A stretch of 64,000 nucleotides of DNA from Culex pipiens pallens (GCF_016801865.2 NC_068938.1:15286746-15350745); one strand, 5' to 3'; positions 1-12,439 are shown, counted from the first letter of the stretch. Translations and numbers: made by a program. Notes: generated from the sequence alone by a model not told the origin.

Positions 1-3000
1 ATCGTCTGCAGCCCGCACGAGAACTGGAACTGCAGCAGACCCTTGTGCAGGAACAGCGCCACGTAGTGACTCCCCTCGTTCCCTTCGGCCGCCGCCAGCA
101 AGATCAGTCCCTCCCGCGAGGTCATCTTCGCCTTGAACCGCACGCTCATCGCCAGCACCTGTCCGATCGTCACATTGATCGAGCCGCTCTCGTTCTTCTT
201 GTAGATGACGTGTCGCAGGAACGAGTCCCTCGAAAACGCCGCGTTCTGGATGCTCACCGGGACGTCGCAGTACGTTCCGATGTAGCGGAAATCGCAGTGA
301 CACTTGACGCCGTTCGGGGTCATCGAGCAGGTTCCGCCGTTGGAGCACACCGTGTCGTCGCACTCGGTGATGATCACGTCCGGTGAGCGGGTCGTCGTGG
401 AGGTTGTGGTGGTTGTGGTGGTAGACGTGGAAGACAGCGGATCGATAGCTGACGGGAAGGTTGTTTCGTAGCTTGGAGTTGGCGAGGTTCCGTATTTGGG
501 GATCAGATCTTCGGTGGGAATCGGTTGTGAGGAAGCGTTGCCGGGTGTTTCCGTGAAGAACGGAGTCAGGGTAGCGTCTATGGCGGGGACTTCGGTAGAT
601 CGGTCTGGTTCGGGAGCCGTTACCGACTCTGGTGTTGAGGAACTGAGGTCTCGCGAAGGAATGGTAAGTCCGGATCCAGTAGTTTGCGATCCCACTTCAG
701 CCGGTTCAGTTACTCCTCCACTAGATGCAGTCGTGGAATCTTCCTTCACTGTCATTGGAGCTTCACCGGGCTCGGAGGTAACCAATGTTACTTCATCTGG
801 CTTCACGCTAGTTGCCTGATCATCGGATCCCAAGGTCGTAACCTCACCCGGTTGGGTTGTTCGATCTCCAGTAACTCCAGCAGTGACTCCAGCTTCTGTA
901 CGTACTTCAGATTCAATTGTCGTTCCTTGATCTGAACTTGATGTCAAATCTCTTGAGGTTGTTGTTCCATCGCCCGGGAAAACAACAGATGGTTGGGTCG
1001 AGTACGGACCAGTCGTTACCTCAGCCTGATACTTGGTAGTTTCACCCTCAAACTCGGAAGTTCCCTGCCCAACGGTTGTGTACGTAATCGAGGCATTCGC
1101 TAGTGGGGGTTGATACGTGGTCATTGATACCTCGGGATACATTGATGCTGATGTCGTACCGTCCTCTTCTTCACCAACTCCCAAACTACTATAGCGAGTG
1201 CTGAACCGCTCTTCGAAGAATCCCGTCGTAGAAACGTACTCTAGCGTGGTCATCTCCGGAGCGGTATAGTTACAATCCAGCGACGAGTCCTCCAATACCA
1301 AACACTCGCAGTTACTTCCAGTAAAGTTCGGAGCACAGGTACAAAAGTACTCATCAACCCCGTCGACGCAAGTTCCTCCGTTGACACATCTCGGATACGG
1401 CCCAAGCTGACACTCATCATACTGATACTCGCAGCGTTCCCCGTGAAAATCCGGAACACAGTAACACGTAGGCTCACTCTCCTCGATCAAGCACAACGCC
1501 TGGTTGGCACACGGTGAATTCTCGCACAGCATGATCTCCTCCTCGCAGTTCGTCCCGGTGAATCCCATCGTACACGCGCAAATGTAACTCGCAAACTTGT
1601 CGATGCAAATGCCCCCGTTCTGGCACGGCGAAGATTCGCACTCGTTCGTTTCCTGGTCGCAGAACCGGCCCTCGTAACCCTCCGCGCATTGGCAGCTGAA
1701 TTCCAGCCCCGGTCCCTCCAGACATTGGCCACCGTTGTGGCAGCGATCCCCGGTATCGCACACGGCGATGTCCACCTCGCAGAACTCGCCGATGAAGCCC
1801 GGAGCGCAGGCACACACGAACGCGTTGTCCTGGTCGTGGCAGCTGCCGCCGTTTTGGCACGGGTTCGAGAGACATTCGTTGAAGTTTTCCTCGCAGTTGA
1901 GACCTGGAAGGTTGAATTATAGTTTTTTTTTTTTTATAAAACTTTGCTCTCCGAAATATTCAAATTTCAATTTAAAAAGAATATTAAAAAAAATAGAGCT
2001 GGCGTTAAATATAAGCAAGCTTAAAATTAGAGATTGAAGATCTGGCAACACTGTATGGTGTTGTGAACACTTAGGTGATTCTTTTTTGAGCTTGTTGCTA
2101 TCAAATATTTGAAACAGCTTCAACCTTTCACTGCATTATTAGAATGAAATTTTTAATTATCTTTCCGATAAATCATTATATTTGATTATTTGGCAACACT
2201 GTCATAAGGCTTCATCCAAAAAGTACGTCACGCTAAAATCAGCCAGTAATTAGCAAGAAATGGGCTAAAAATGACTAAGCTCTTAGAGAAAAAAATATTC
2301 TAGAAGTGGACAGAATTGAAAATTGAAAAAAAAAAACAAAATTATTATTTTTTTATGAAGCTTTAGGATTAAATTTGGGTACATTTTTGAAACTTGAAAA
2401 AACATGATTATATTAAAATTCTCGTGATTTTTTTTGTCCATACTATTCCTTGACTAAAAAGTTGCCTTTTTACGTGTACAAAAAAAAAATATGCAATAAG
2501 TAGTTTTGGGAATTTCACTTTGTCTGAATAAGAAATTTATTCAAAATTGATTAAGAAATTTATTCTAAATTTTAAATTTAAAGTCAGATTTTCGAAATTT
2601 TGAAAGAAAAAAAAATGATCACAAAATGCTACAAACATCATTACAGTTTGTTGCAAAATTTTGCAAAGTAGACAAGAATTTATGAACTAAATGTTTACAT
2701 TTTGTATCGATCTGTGGTCCCAAAAGTCTTTTTTCAAGGACAATGCAAATATTTTCAAAATCTATGCCCCTTTAAAATAGGCCCGAAAATCAAGGGCAAA
2801 TTTTTTTTTATCTTTATTTTTATTTTAATGAAAATAGAAGTCTGATCAACTGAAAACAATTCCAAATGCATTTTTCTGCATTAAAATAAAAATAATTGCA
2901 ACAAGTGGCATAAAGAAGATTTTTTCAGCACTAGTCGTACATTTATCCAAGGAGGGTTAACCGAGTGGGACAAATACGACGAGTGCTGAAAAAATCTTCT

Positions 3001-6000
3001 TTTTGCAACGAGGTGCTTTTAACTTTTTTTTTGCAATTCCGGAAACGCTTTTTTAATTGAATGTTATGTCAAACATCCATGTCTTAAGTGAACGGTGAGT
3101 TCAAAACAAAAAAAAAAATATTGAAAAATTTTACTTTTTGATATTAGTTTAGAAAAGTCTACCACCCATTTCTGTTATTTTTTGTAAAGAAAAGTAGGTT
3201 GACTTAATATATGACGAAATATTTTAGCATGTTCGGGCTATATTAAAAATATTTTGAATTTTTGTGGTATTCCAATGTAGGGGAGAGTGGGGAGACTTGA
3301 TCCCCTTTTTTTGTATCGCACATAACTCTGTCAATTTCTCACAAAACTATGAACTTTTTGCATTCATTGAAAGCTTAAACATTCAACTGTGTATGGCTGA
3401 TAAGGGTATTTAATCAGATAAACTCTTCGAATCATGCCAAGCGTTTTAAAAAAGTATTTTTAAATCGGAATTTTCAAAATGTTAGGGGTAACTTGATCCC
3501 CCTTTCAACATTTTGAAGAAATGTTAAGCAAACTGTTTCTTATTCATCCAAACTTGTGATTTACTATAAGTTACAGCAATTTCTCATAAAACCTGTTTGT
3601 TTGTGTTCAAAATATAACAAGTTTAGTATGTAAAATATTTAAAAACTTAAAATATTCTTTTTTAGACCAAAATTGAGCATGTTTACAAAAGCTGGTAATT
3701 TTTGTTTACAAAACATTTGAAAAATGGTTCAAACTGCTTTAAGTCTTGTACAACTATACTAAAGGAAACCATGTACGAAAAACCAAACCAATTAATTAAG
3801 CTTGAGGCTGAATCCAGTGACTGTAAAAATGCAGGGATCAAGTCTCCCTAAACGCACTTGTTAAAACAATTGGTTGTAAAAATAGTAAGACGATAAATTT
3901 ATCGTCAAATGCGCAAGGGATTTGTAGTTGATAAGTTTATTAAACAATTCATGTATAAACAATATTTTTTTGAATAAATTTTGAGTGTTTTCTATATATA
4001 TCATAACAAAGAAAAAAGATCTCTTGAAGGTTTTTTGCAGTACTGTTTAGAAAAATGTGTGTAACTCAATCCAAACATTTTTATTTTTTTTTCTTTGTTT
4101 TCTTCAATAAGTTTGAGTCAATTTCGCACAACTTTCTAGAACAAAGCTAATTTTTTTACCCTCATGCTGACGAGATACAGCCTTGGGATCAAGTGTCCTC
4201 ACTCTCCCCTACAGTACCGCAACAAGTTTTTTTTTTCCGCAAAAAATAAAATTTTCATCAAAATTTTGATTTTTAAAAACTAATTATTGCAAAACAACTG
4301 GGCTGTTGTGAAATGCATTCCAAAACACTTTTATCATTCAATAAAGTTTAAGTCAAAAATTTAATGTTTCTGAACATTGAAAATGTCACATAAAATACAT
4401 CATTTGAAAAGTAAAGTTCTATTTTTCAAAAAAAAAAATGTTCATAGATTTAATCTAAATTTAAAATTTTGAGCCTGTTTTCGAAATTTCCAAAATGTTT
4501 AACAAAATGCTTTATACCTACAACATTACAGTATTTTCACAGAGTAGTTGCTCTGTGGTTAGGTTTTAACCAAAAAATTAAAAATATCAATAAATATTAT
4601 TGATTTTATTGATTATCCAAATATTTTTGCCTAACATTTTACGTATTTTGTTTCTTCAATATGCGGGCCCAAAATTCAAAATGTGTAAAAAGATTGAAAA
4701 GTCTTTATTTGAATAAAAATGCATTAATAAGCATTGAATGCATGAAACTCAGAAGATAAATGTAAATAAAGCGTTGATAAAAAAAATCTTTAAAAATGTG
4801 TATAGTTTTTCAATTTTAATTAAAAGAATAAATTAAAAGTTTGACCAAAAAATTCCGACACGACACTTCTTGTTTAACACATATTCAAAATAAAATAGTT
4901 TTAAAACATAATTTAAAGTAAAATATGAAACTTTATCATGAGAATATTAAAATTACTAAATTTCAAGGGAGTTTATAAAAATCTCTATCTCGCTCTAAAA
5001 TTCTTTGTGTAAATATGGGTATTCGGCGCCGCCGCTCCGTGCCATACTTTCATACACTTAGGAGCCCAGGGCGGCGAAGTCCTTGTAGATAAAAAGGAAG
5101 ACACTAGTGGTTGGTACTAGCAATGGTGGCTGACAGCTATAAAGTCAACTTCGTTTCGTTTTTTATAAAAATTTAAATAGTTCACCATGTAAAAAAGGAA
5201 AGTTACTCAAAATTCACAAAATTTCCTCTTAATTTCAACCATAATTGGTGTGAAGCTCAAGTAATCTTACCGATAAACCCGTCCGGGCAGGTGCAGTTGT
5301 AGGCCGCAATCCCGTCCACGCAGGTGCCCCCGTTCCGGCACGGGTTCGACCAGCACTCGTCCCAGTTGGTTTGGCAGTGTATTCCGGTGTAACCATCGAT
5401 ACAGTAGCAGGAGTATGTGCTGGGGAAACAAAATATACGGAAGGGAAAAGACAAAGTTTTGTGATAAGTGGCGGAATTCTTCGCTGACACGCTATCGTGA
5501 CTGAATAATTTCGTGCACCAACCAACACAGGTGCAAAATGTTTTCGTGTTGTTTTCACGCTGTTTGTATTAGCTTTTCTTTTCTTTTTTTTCGGGGGGTG
5601 GTAGTTCATCATTAAACATTGAGAGGGGAGGGGTGCTTGAACTGATAGTTCCATGAACCCCGGATTAGAGGACATAGCTCAAGGAAAGTTGTTCCCCTCA
5701 TCGGCACTTTTGCGTTACGGTATGATGATGAAGTTGCGCCGCCTGCAAGGTATGCAGCACGCAAAACAAGACGTTACACATGCTGTCAGAGAAACTCCGT
5801 TTGATGTAAATTACGTTAGAAGTATATGCTTTATGAGCGAACCATCAATATCGATTATACAGTAATTTTTTTTTTGGGTTTGGAAGTAGAGCACGGAACA
5901 TTCGTATTACTTAACGTCGATTGATCTGTGTAGGATGGTGATTACGTTGAAATAATTGGACTTTCAAAGCGAACACTCCATTAGATTGATGAGATTTTAA

Positions 6001-6309
6001 TGGGAGCGCATTTACTGCTCCTTAACCGCGCAAAGTAGGCGTCGGAAAATCCATGATGGCGGCGCCTACTACGGAGAGGGATGCTCACCTATTTAGGTCG
6101 TCTATGCAGACTCCGTAGACGCACGGATTGCTGAGACAGGCGTAGCCTGCTTCGCTGTAGCTTAAAACGGACACGGAAATAATCCCAAACAGCAGCAAGA
6201 ACAGATTTGTGCGTATCCGAATCGCCGGATCATTCCACACCCCCGGAAATGACCAGCGGCCATTTGTGCGTTGAACCGTTGTGTAATTTTTCTTCTTGAC
6301 GTGACCCAT
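1..6309 (-). CDS. eys: eyes shut / spacemaker, 5' part (EGF and laminin-G extracellular matrix protein)
   Basis: Secreted matrix protein; in Drosophila eys is needed to open the inter-rhabdomeral space of the eye and also protects mechanosensory neurons. Coding exons: 6309-6089, 5419-5271, 1903 down to the left edge (continues outside). Phases agree across both joins (AG|C at Asn-Ser, G|GT at Gly-Leu). The start is the ATG at 6309; the upstream in-frame GTG at 6315 is not needed. The order is: basic N-terminus, hydrophobic segment at residues 36-49 (late signal peptide or signal anchor), two EGF modules split by introns, five more EGFs in exon 3, a Thr/Ser linker (1267-373), another EGF, and a laminin-G-like start at the window edge. 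EGF modules show CxNGGxC and CxCxxGFxG patterns. The cysteine order and words such as CDTGDRC and SLDCNYTAP match my memory of insect Eys better than Crumbs or Uninflatable. Head-to-head with the MKRN2OS homologue. Family very sure, orthology fairly sure. Confidence 0.85.
373..1267 (-). other. Thr/Ser-rich mucin-like linker encoded within eys exon 3
   Basis: About 298 codons between two EGF modules with no cysteine, rich in Thr, Ser, Pro, Glu and Gly, with several Ser-Gly pairs. It ends in a Thr run of (ACC/ACA)-type codons around 387-440. Such a segment is expected to be O-glycosylated, and Ser-Gly pairs next to acidic residues are possible glycosaminoglycan attachment sites. Drosophila Eys is known as a proteoglycan-like protein with a comparable region in the same place. 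The composition is seen directly; glycosylation is inference. Confidence 0.75.
2912..3004. repeat. hairpin-forming inverted repeat, fragment of a dispersed element
   Basis: Arms 2912-2939 and 2975-3004 pair over about 28 bp with one or two mismatches (AAGATTTTTTCAGCAC against GTGCTGAAAAAATCTT). The word TTTTGCAACGAGGT beside the right arm recurs at about 48791-48804, so this is a dispersed element and not a local accident. Confidence 0.6.
3280..4209. mobile_element. 930-bp MITE with GGGGAGAGTGGGGA ends, TA target duplication
   Basis: The left end is TA + GGGGAGAGTGGGGAGAC; the right end, reverse-complemented, is GGGGAGAGTGAGGACAC and is followed by TA. The terminal word CTTGATCC is repeated inside at about 3489 and, inverted, at about 3835 and 4190. 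There is no ORF. A TA duplication suits Tc1/mariner-like mobilisation, but the superfamily is not proven. Confidence 0.7.
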
Positions 6310-9300
6310 TTTCACTTGAAGTTGTGCGCTTTAATTTAACGTTTTCCACGTGCCTACCAAGGCATTACCACTATTGCACAAAAGTTCTTCCTTTTCAGTT
6401 TGGAATTAACTTAAAATTTATCCATTTTTTATTGCACCAAGAAATTTTTCTTCCCCGTTGGAAGAAAAGGTCCGCTTTTCTTCACGTCCGGACGGTGTTG
6501 AAGGAAACTATGTACTGGCCGTAAACACCCCAGTCGACAACGGTGCGCTAGGTTTCGGAAAAAGTGCGTAAATTCCTAGTCCGTGTTACCGGGTTCCCGA
6601 AGAAGAAGGAATCACGACCTTATCGCTAGGGTGACCGTTGGTCAACCCAAAAAAAGTATTCAATAGTTGATTTGCAATCATTAGTTTCCAAAATTTCAAA
6701 GCTTGACATTTTTTTCTTAATTTTTGTGGTGCTATACATCAGAATTTTATAAAAACTCAAAATATTTTTAAGCGAGCCCAAACAAGCTAAATGTGATTAT
6801 CTATGAAAAAATGCATTCCGGATTGTTTCCAGATGGTTAGACATTTATTTTCATAAAAATTCGGAAGTTTTTTGATTTTTTTTCCATAAACTTTGAAAAA
6901 TACTTGCAACGGCCTAAAATAATTTCAAAATTTTAAACCTGATTATCATTTATTTGACCATCTTCTCGACATTTTTCAAAAATTAATATCTCTGGAACCA
7001 GATTTTGAACCATCATGCATTATGGCTCAATAAAAAATATAATAAAAAAAATAAAATACTTAAATAAAAAATCGGAATTTTGAGATTTCAAGTTTTAGTA
7101 AAATAAATAAATAAAGAAACGAGTAGTTTTTTAGAGTGTAACTATTTTATCTGAATAGTCCTTATTATAACACAACTCGACATTTGATGCCAGTAAACGC
7201 TTCAGTTTCGTCAAGGTAAGAGAATTGAAGTTTTTCGAAGAACAAAGTTGCTAAAAAAAACCTCCTGAATAAAAGAAATATATATATAAAAAAAAATTAG
7301 AATAGATAATTGGGGATTGCTTAAAAAAAATAACTTTTTTGGTGCCTTTGGTATGCCCAAAGAAGCAATTTTGCATCTTTAGTTTGTCCATAAAATTTTC
7401 CATACAAATTTGGCAGCTGTCCATACAAAAATTATATGAAAATTCAAAAAAAAAATATCTTTTGAAAACATTTTTTGATCGATTTAGTGTTTTCGGCAAA
7501 GTTGTAGGTATGGATAAGAACTACACTGAATAAAATGATACACGGTATTTTTTTGCAGATTTCAAATTTCTCTTTTTGTCACTAAAACTTGATTTTCAAA
7601 AAACACTATTTTTTTCTGATATGAAATCCCAACTTTTCTGAATTTCCAGAATGTGCATAAAATCTTTGACCGAGTTATGAATTTTTGGAATCAATACTGA
7701 TTTTTTCAAAAAAACAAAATAGAGCAATTCCAGCCCAAAACAGGAATTTTTTAGGTACTTTTTTCTCGACCCTCTCCGATTTCAATGAAACTTTGTAGAC
7801 ATGTTATCCTAGGCATATATAAGCCATTTTTGTGTATATGGAGCCAGTTTCACTCGATAATGACATTTGAGAAAGGCGTAAGTGTTTTAAAAATTTTGTA
7901 TTTCGTAATTTAAATATTGCTGTATCTCGAAGCCGTTGCATCGTATCAAAAAGTGGTCAAAGACAAACTTGTAGGAAATTTGACGGGCTTTCCTAAAAAA
8001 TACACTGAAAGAAAAAACACGCTACCTTTATGAGATTTTTTGATTTTTAAGTTTAAAAGTCAAATTTGAAGGTGAGCCCACGATTTTTTTTTTCGTTCAA
8101 AATTTTTGTGAAAACAGCCTAAGATGTTACAAAAAGACTCACGAAAAATGCAGGATGGAGCAACTCACCTAAAAAATACAAAAATCATTTACTTAAACTG
8201 TTTTTTCAAAAGTGCTCTAAACATCAAAATATTCAAAAACCGAACACCAGAGTCGATTCTCCAGACAATTTTACATAAAAGTCTCCATATTGACCATTGT
8301 CCTAAGTCCAATCCTTGTGAAGTTACAGCGGTTTTAAAAATAAAAATGTTGAAAAAATAGGTTTTTTATGGTTTTTGGCATTTTTTATATGACAGACTTG
8401 ATTTTTCAGTCTCGAAAATATTTTTACCGGAAAGCTCGTCCAATTTTCCATAAGTTTCTCTTTGACCACAATTCAATTGGATGTATGGGCTTACATATAT
8501 AAGCTAATTTATTATCCAGGTTACTATAATACACTGAAAAAATATTATGTTTTCAGTGTAGTCCTTATCCAACATTGCCGAAGGCACCATATCGATCAAA
8601 AAATTCCTTCAAAAGATACAGATTTTTGAATTTTCTTAAATCATTTTTGTATGGACAGTTGCCAAATTTGTATGGAAAATTATATGGACAAAATATTGAT
8701 ACAAAAAGGCTTCTTTGGGCATACCAAAGGCACTAAAAAAGTTTCAGTCGGATTAAAAAATATAAAAAATAAAAACAAAAAAAAGACCGATTTCGTAGAT
8801 AATTGCTCTGAAGTCTCAATGAAAATACATTCAGATGTAATGAACCACTAACTAAATATTTATTTTAAAAAGTTGTATAAACAAAGGAAGTCCCATAGCT
8901 TATAGGAATTTCAAAAACTCTAGATTTGAATCTTCAATTTGCTCATGTTACTCTGCAACCAACGTTTAGTATAACTAAGACCCTATTTATTCCGTCACCC
9001 TACCGGGCACCACAACGACCGGCGAGGGGTGACTCACCCACACACCCTTGCGCAGGAGGAGCTCGAGCATTTGGGTTCGGTAACCCATGGTTACCGGAAA
9101 TAACAACCAACTTCAGCTGATCGCTGCCGAGGTAGCCGATGAAATTGGGCACTTCTGAAACATAGTAGTCCGGGAGGGTTGTACCAGGAGGGGACGGGGC
9201 GGGTTTTGTTGATATACTTTATAGGTGTAGAACATGCAACAACTCTGCTTCGGCGTCGGCTTACTGCGATTGAGGGACCTTATTTGCCGGTATATAGAGA

Positions 9301-9602
9301 GAGGGGTTGTGTGGGCGCATGTGTTGTACCAAACCCTTCGCACGTGGTCCTAATCGTTCAGGAAAGCTGTTGAGCAACCATAATTAATCATTTTCCTGCG
9401 GGGCCAATTTGGTGTGGGGTTTTACGGTTCAGTACTTGCGGTTTTCACGCTGTCGCAAAGATGGTCAATGCTGGGATTTTTTTGAAGAGTAGGGGAATCA
9501 AGAATTCTATAATTAACCTTTGACCTTGTTATTTGATTGACAAGTTATTAATTTCAACGGCCTGAATAGTTAATTTCTTGACATTTAATTTCTCTTCTAG
9601 GT
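6310..9602. other. eys-MKRN2OS divergent intergenic region
   Basis: This 3.3-kb stretch between the eys start and the MKRN2OS start should contain both promoters. The first 300 bases upstream of eys are not repetitive. Bases 7310-8760 are a foldback element. Bases 8990-9370 are GC-richer and look unlike the surrounding filler; they contain a possible orphan exon on the minus strand (see findings). A splice acceptor (TTCTCTTCTAG) ends at 9600, just before the MKRN2OS ATG, implying an untranslated upstream exon. Confidence 0.5.
7310..8760. repeat. 1.45-kb foldback element with about 220-bp inverted arms
   Basis: The left arm (about 7320-7545) and right arm (about 8525-8755) are imperfect reverse complements: GGTATGCCCAAAGAAGC at 7350 pairs with GCTTCTTTGGGCATACC at 8708. 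Both arms also contain ACACTGAA, the Tcc-ATACAAATTTGG block and the TTTTTGATCGAT block. The interior is AT-rich without an ORF. The shape is that of a non-autonomous DNA transposon with long terminal inverted repeats. Confidence 0.75.
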
Positions 9603-10367
9603 ATGCCACCTGACATTGATCCTGACATTATATGTTTCAAACACTGTAAAAGCAACATCTTTACCTTTAGCGTACCCAATCACTGTCCAAAATGCAACCA
9701 GTCGTTGACCGAAGCTGAGAATTTGTGTCCATTTGCGTAAGATCTCAAAAACTGTAGTCCCCGAACAGTTTCAACCAACTTCCCCCCCGAAATTTCCTCA
9801 GTTTACCGCCAATCTTCGTTAACGCCACCCAAACCCCGTGCGCCGTAATCCTGCGCCCCTCAACCGGTGACTTTTGGAGTGACTTCCACAACACGACGAA
9901 CCTGCACATTGCGCTGACCGACGCGGACGGCTCGATCGTGGAGTTTGACCAGCCCGGTCTAACGCGAACGGTTGCGCGCCGGGTTGACCGCAGCCGGTGG
10001 GGTCAGTGTTTGCTGATCCTGCAGGTGCCGGAGTCGTGGCAGTACGAGTGGGAACAGCAGTTGCACCACGTGGTCGAGGACCGGGGCTGGCGTCACCGCA
10101 AGTACGACGAAGACCGGCTGAACTGCTTCAGCTTTGTGTTGGAATTTTTGAGGTTTTTGCGGTACGGCGATTACTGGAAGTATGCGGACAGCAGGTGAGA
10201 TTTTGAGCATCAAATCAGTTTCGATTTGAAATATTTAGATTTTACGTATTTTTAGGGAACGATTTTCCACGGAATTCATTGTGCCTAAAACGAGAACGGT
10301 GGCAAAGTATATTACCATTTTCAGAAGGATTAGAGAGCATGGCTACTGGGCGGAGTTGGACCAATAA
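9603..10367 (+). CDS. MKRN2OS-like protein (MKRN2 opposite strand homologue)
   Basis: Three coding exons: 9603-9736, 9802-10194, 10256-10367, giving 212 residues. The two introns are tiny (65 and 61 bp) with GTAAGA/CTCAG and GTGAGA/TTTAG sites, and the phases match. The N-terminus has Cys residues spaced CxxxC...CPKC (residues 11-34), which look like a small zinc site. The middle contains a FWSDF...TNLHIAL...GSIVEFD block. The C-terminus TEFIVPKTRTVAKYITI followed by FRRIREHGYW matches vertebrate MKRN2OS (EKYVVPRTRLASKFITL...IREHGFY). The biochemical function of the family is unknown; the vertebrate name comes only from overlap with MKRN2, which is absent here. The start is the first ATG, two bases after a splice acceptor, so a 5' UTR exon probably lies upstream. 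Confidence 0.85.
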
Positions 10368-10477
10368 CTGTGATCAAAAGAGGCCATATTGTTATAATGT
10401 TTATCATATAAGTAGATTATTTGATTTCATTTCATATTGAATTATGAAATTCTTCATCTTTATAGATAGTTAACATG

Positions 10478-10483
10478 AATAAA
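10478..10483 (+). terminator. polyadenylation signal for the MKRN2OS-like gene
   Basis: AATAAA lies 111 bases after the stop codon, followed by AT-rich sequence. It is the first canonical hexamer downstream of the gene, so a short 3' UTR is likely. Confidence 0.5.
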
Positions 10484-10812
10484 TATTACCTAACATTAAA
10501 TACATGTTGACTTTTGAAAGAAATCCCGTATTAACAAGAGTTGATATATTTTACGAATTAAAATTTAATTGTTTACAGTCCAAAAGAAACACATAAATTG
10601 AAAATTGCTTGAGACTTTGCTCGAAGATCACAAGATATTAATTTTTGTGATATTTAGAAAAGTTTGTGAGACTTAAGTTTTTGCACGGGAAAATTCGAAA
10701 ATCTCATATTGTTTCGTAGGATATCTTCTCATATTATTGAACAGTGTTAAAGATTTGAAATATTTGATAAAAAATGAGTTTACGGGCTTGGATGCAACAC
10801 TCGATTATATCA

Positions 10813-11686
10813 GTATGCAGCCATTCCACGTAAAACAGGAAGTCTCCAAATCAAAAGTGCTCCGATTTGGCTCAAATTTGGAGTGAAGTTCTTTGGCCTC
10901 CGATTTGGCTCAAATTTGGAGTGGGGTTCTTTGGCCCAAATAATTAGACCACCCGAAATAGGGTGGTCCAAAAAATTGTATTTTTTATCGATTTTCGCAA
11001 AAAGCACATTTTTCAAAAAATCATATCTCCCGAACGGCTAAACCAATTTCGAAAGAAAGGTTGCGTCTTTAAATTACGATTGTTTGCGTTTTTCAATTAC
11101 GAATGTTGCGTCTTTCAATTACGAAAATTTTGGTACCCAAACATATATAGGTCATCGCTGAAATTTTCATGGCATCGCAGTTTTAGTGAAAAAATTGATT
11201 TTTACCCGTTTTCGTCCTTTTCTCGTTTTCGCGCGCGGCGCGTCGGAAACCTAGTTTTTGATGTTCAAAAAATCATATCTCCGAAACGTGTTAATGAATA
11301 TTCACAATTTTTGGATATGCTTTGTAAAATATTACAAGGAATCAGGGGAAAATATTTTCAGATATGAGCTCTTTGGTCCCGAGACCTTCAAATTAGCAAA
11401 TGAAATTTTTGTAGGACCTTTTCAAATATTCAGCTAGCTTTTTCAAACATCCACATATTTTTCCTTTGCAGCCCAACTAAAAACCTGAAAAATGTGATTT
11501 TTGCGAAAATCGATGAAAACTGCCATTTTTTGGGCCACCCTATTTCGGATAGGAGCACCCTAATCGTCAAACAAACAAAAAATACGGGTCTAATTATTTG
11601 GGTCAAAGAACCCCTACTCCAAATTTGAGCCAAATCGGAGCACTTTTGATTTAGAGAGTTCCTGTTTGACGTGGAATGGCTGTATG
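10813..11686. mobile_element. 874-bp foldback/MITE with long terminal inverted repeats
   Basis: The ends match as inverted repeats: CAGCCATTCCACGT at 10818 and ACGTGGAATGGCTG at 11669. The arms extend about 140 bp through CAAATCAAAAGTGCTCCGAT, TTCTTTGG and CCCAAATAATTAGACC. The left arm carries an internal duplication of the segment CTCCGATTTGGCTCAAATTT. The innermost arm words are CACCCGAAATAGGGTGG and CACCCTATTTCGG. No transposase ORF. Confidence 0.8.
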
Positions 11687-12009
11687 AGTAATTTATTGGT
11701 CAACATGATTCTTGAACGAAATATTGTTAACTGAATTATATACATTGAGTTTTTCCCTTTTTTATATCAGGTTATAATTAAATAATGGCATCATTAGTGC
11801 GCTGACCACGGGGACGCGCTGTCTTGTTTTTGCATGCTCATTTTCATTTCTTTTGTGTCGCTGTTTGTGTGCTTGGGTGCGTGGTTATTATATATAAAGG
11901 TGGAGGGATTTTATTAAATGATCATGATATTGCATTATTATATTTAATGGATTATATAACCACACTATATTTTACACTAAACACATTATACAAAACACAT
12001 ATGGAACTG

Positions 12010-12200
12010 TAAACTGGAGCGTTTGGTACGGTATGTCCACGCATCCTTCCTCCCCTGTAGATTCTGTGAAATGTGATCCGTTCTCAGACTCCTCTCTGGG
12101 GTAAACACAACGTAGTAGGGCTGGCCGCTTTAATTTTTGCAATACATTTTCGGGTGTTCTCGGATGTACTGCAATTATTAGTAATGACAAGAAAAGTATA
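12010..12200 (+). mobile_element. dispersed retroposon fragment, copy 1
   Basis: Shares GGAGCGTTTGGTACGGTATG and GTCCACGC with the inverted copy at 30408-30530. Shares CTCCCCTGTAGATTC, GGCCGCTTTAA and AATAATGACAAG with the copy at 34797-35232, although here the last word reads AGTAATGACAAG. No ORF survives. The three copies point to one non-LTR or SINE-like family. Confidence 0.6.
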
Positions 12201-12439
12201 TAATATTCTCAGGTAATTAATTTAGACACATGTCAGGTATATTTTTATTGAAAAAAATATATTTAAATGCATTTTTCTCATTTTCTGTACAAGATTATTT
12301 TAAAAACAAAGTGTAATGCTGGTGTATAGTGTAAAAAGTTATTGCGGAAAACATCTATTTTTCACCCCGTGCTACCTAACATTTTCGCATTTTGGCATTT
12401 TTGACAACTACCGCGGCACAGCTCTACCTATCTTATCTG

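Larger units (their letters stand above)
1904..5270 (-). other. eys intron 2 (repeat-rich); intron 1 is 5420-6088
   Basis: A 3.4-kb intron between the exon ending at GFIG and the exon beginning LNCEEN, with donor GTAAGA and acceptor TTCCAG on the minus strand. It is AT-rich with many homopolymer runs. It holds a hairpin repeat (2912-3004), a 930-bp MITE (3280-4209) and a short GC-rich patch (about 5020-5150) without a recognisable gene. Intron 1 (669 bp, donor GTGAGC, acceptor CCCCAG) shows nothing recognisable. Confidence 0.7.

Noticed and set aside
1250..1922. Overlapping open frames on both strands in the EGF region
   Set aside because: Shadow frames of the GC-rich eys exon; only the frame with regular EGF cysteines and correct splice phase is real.
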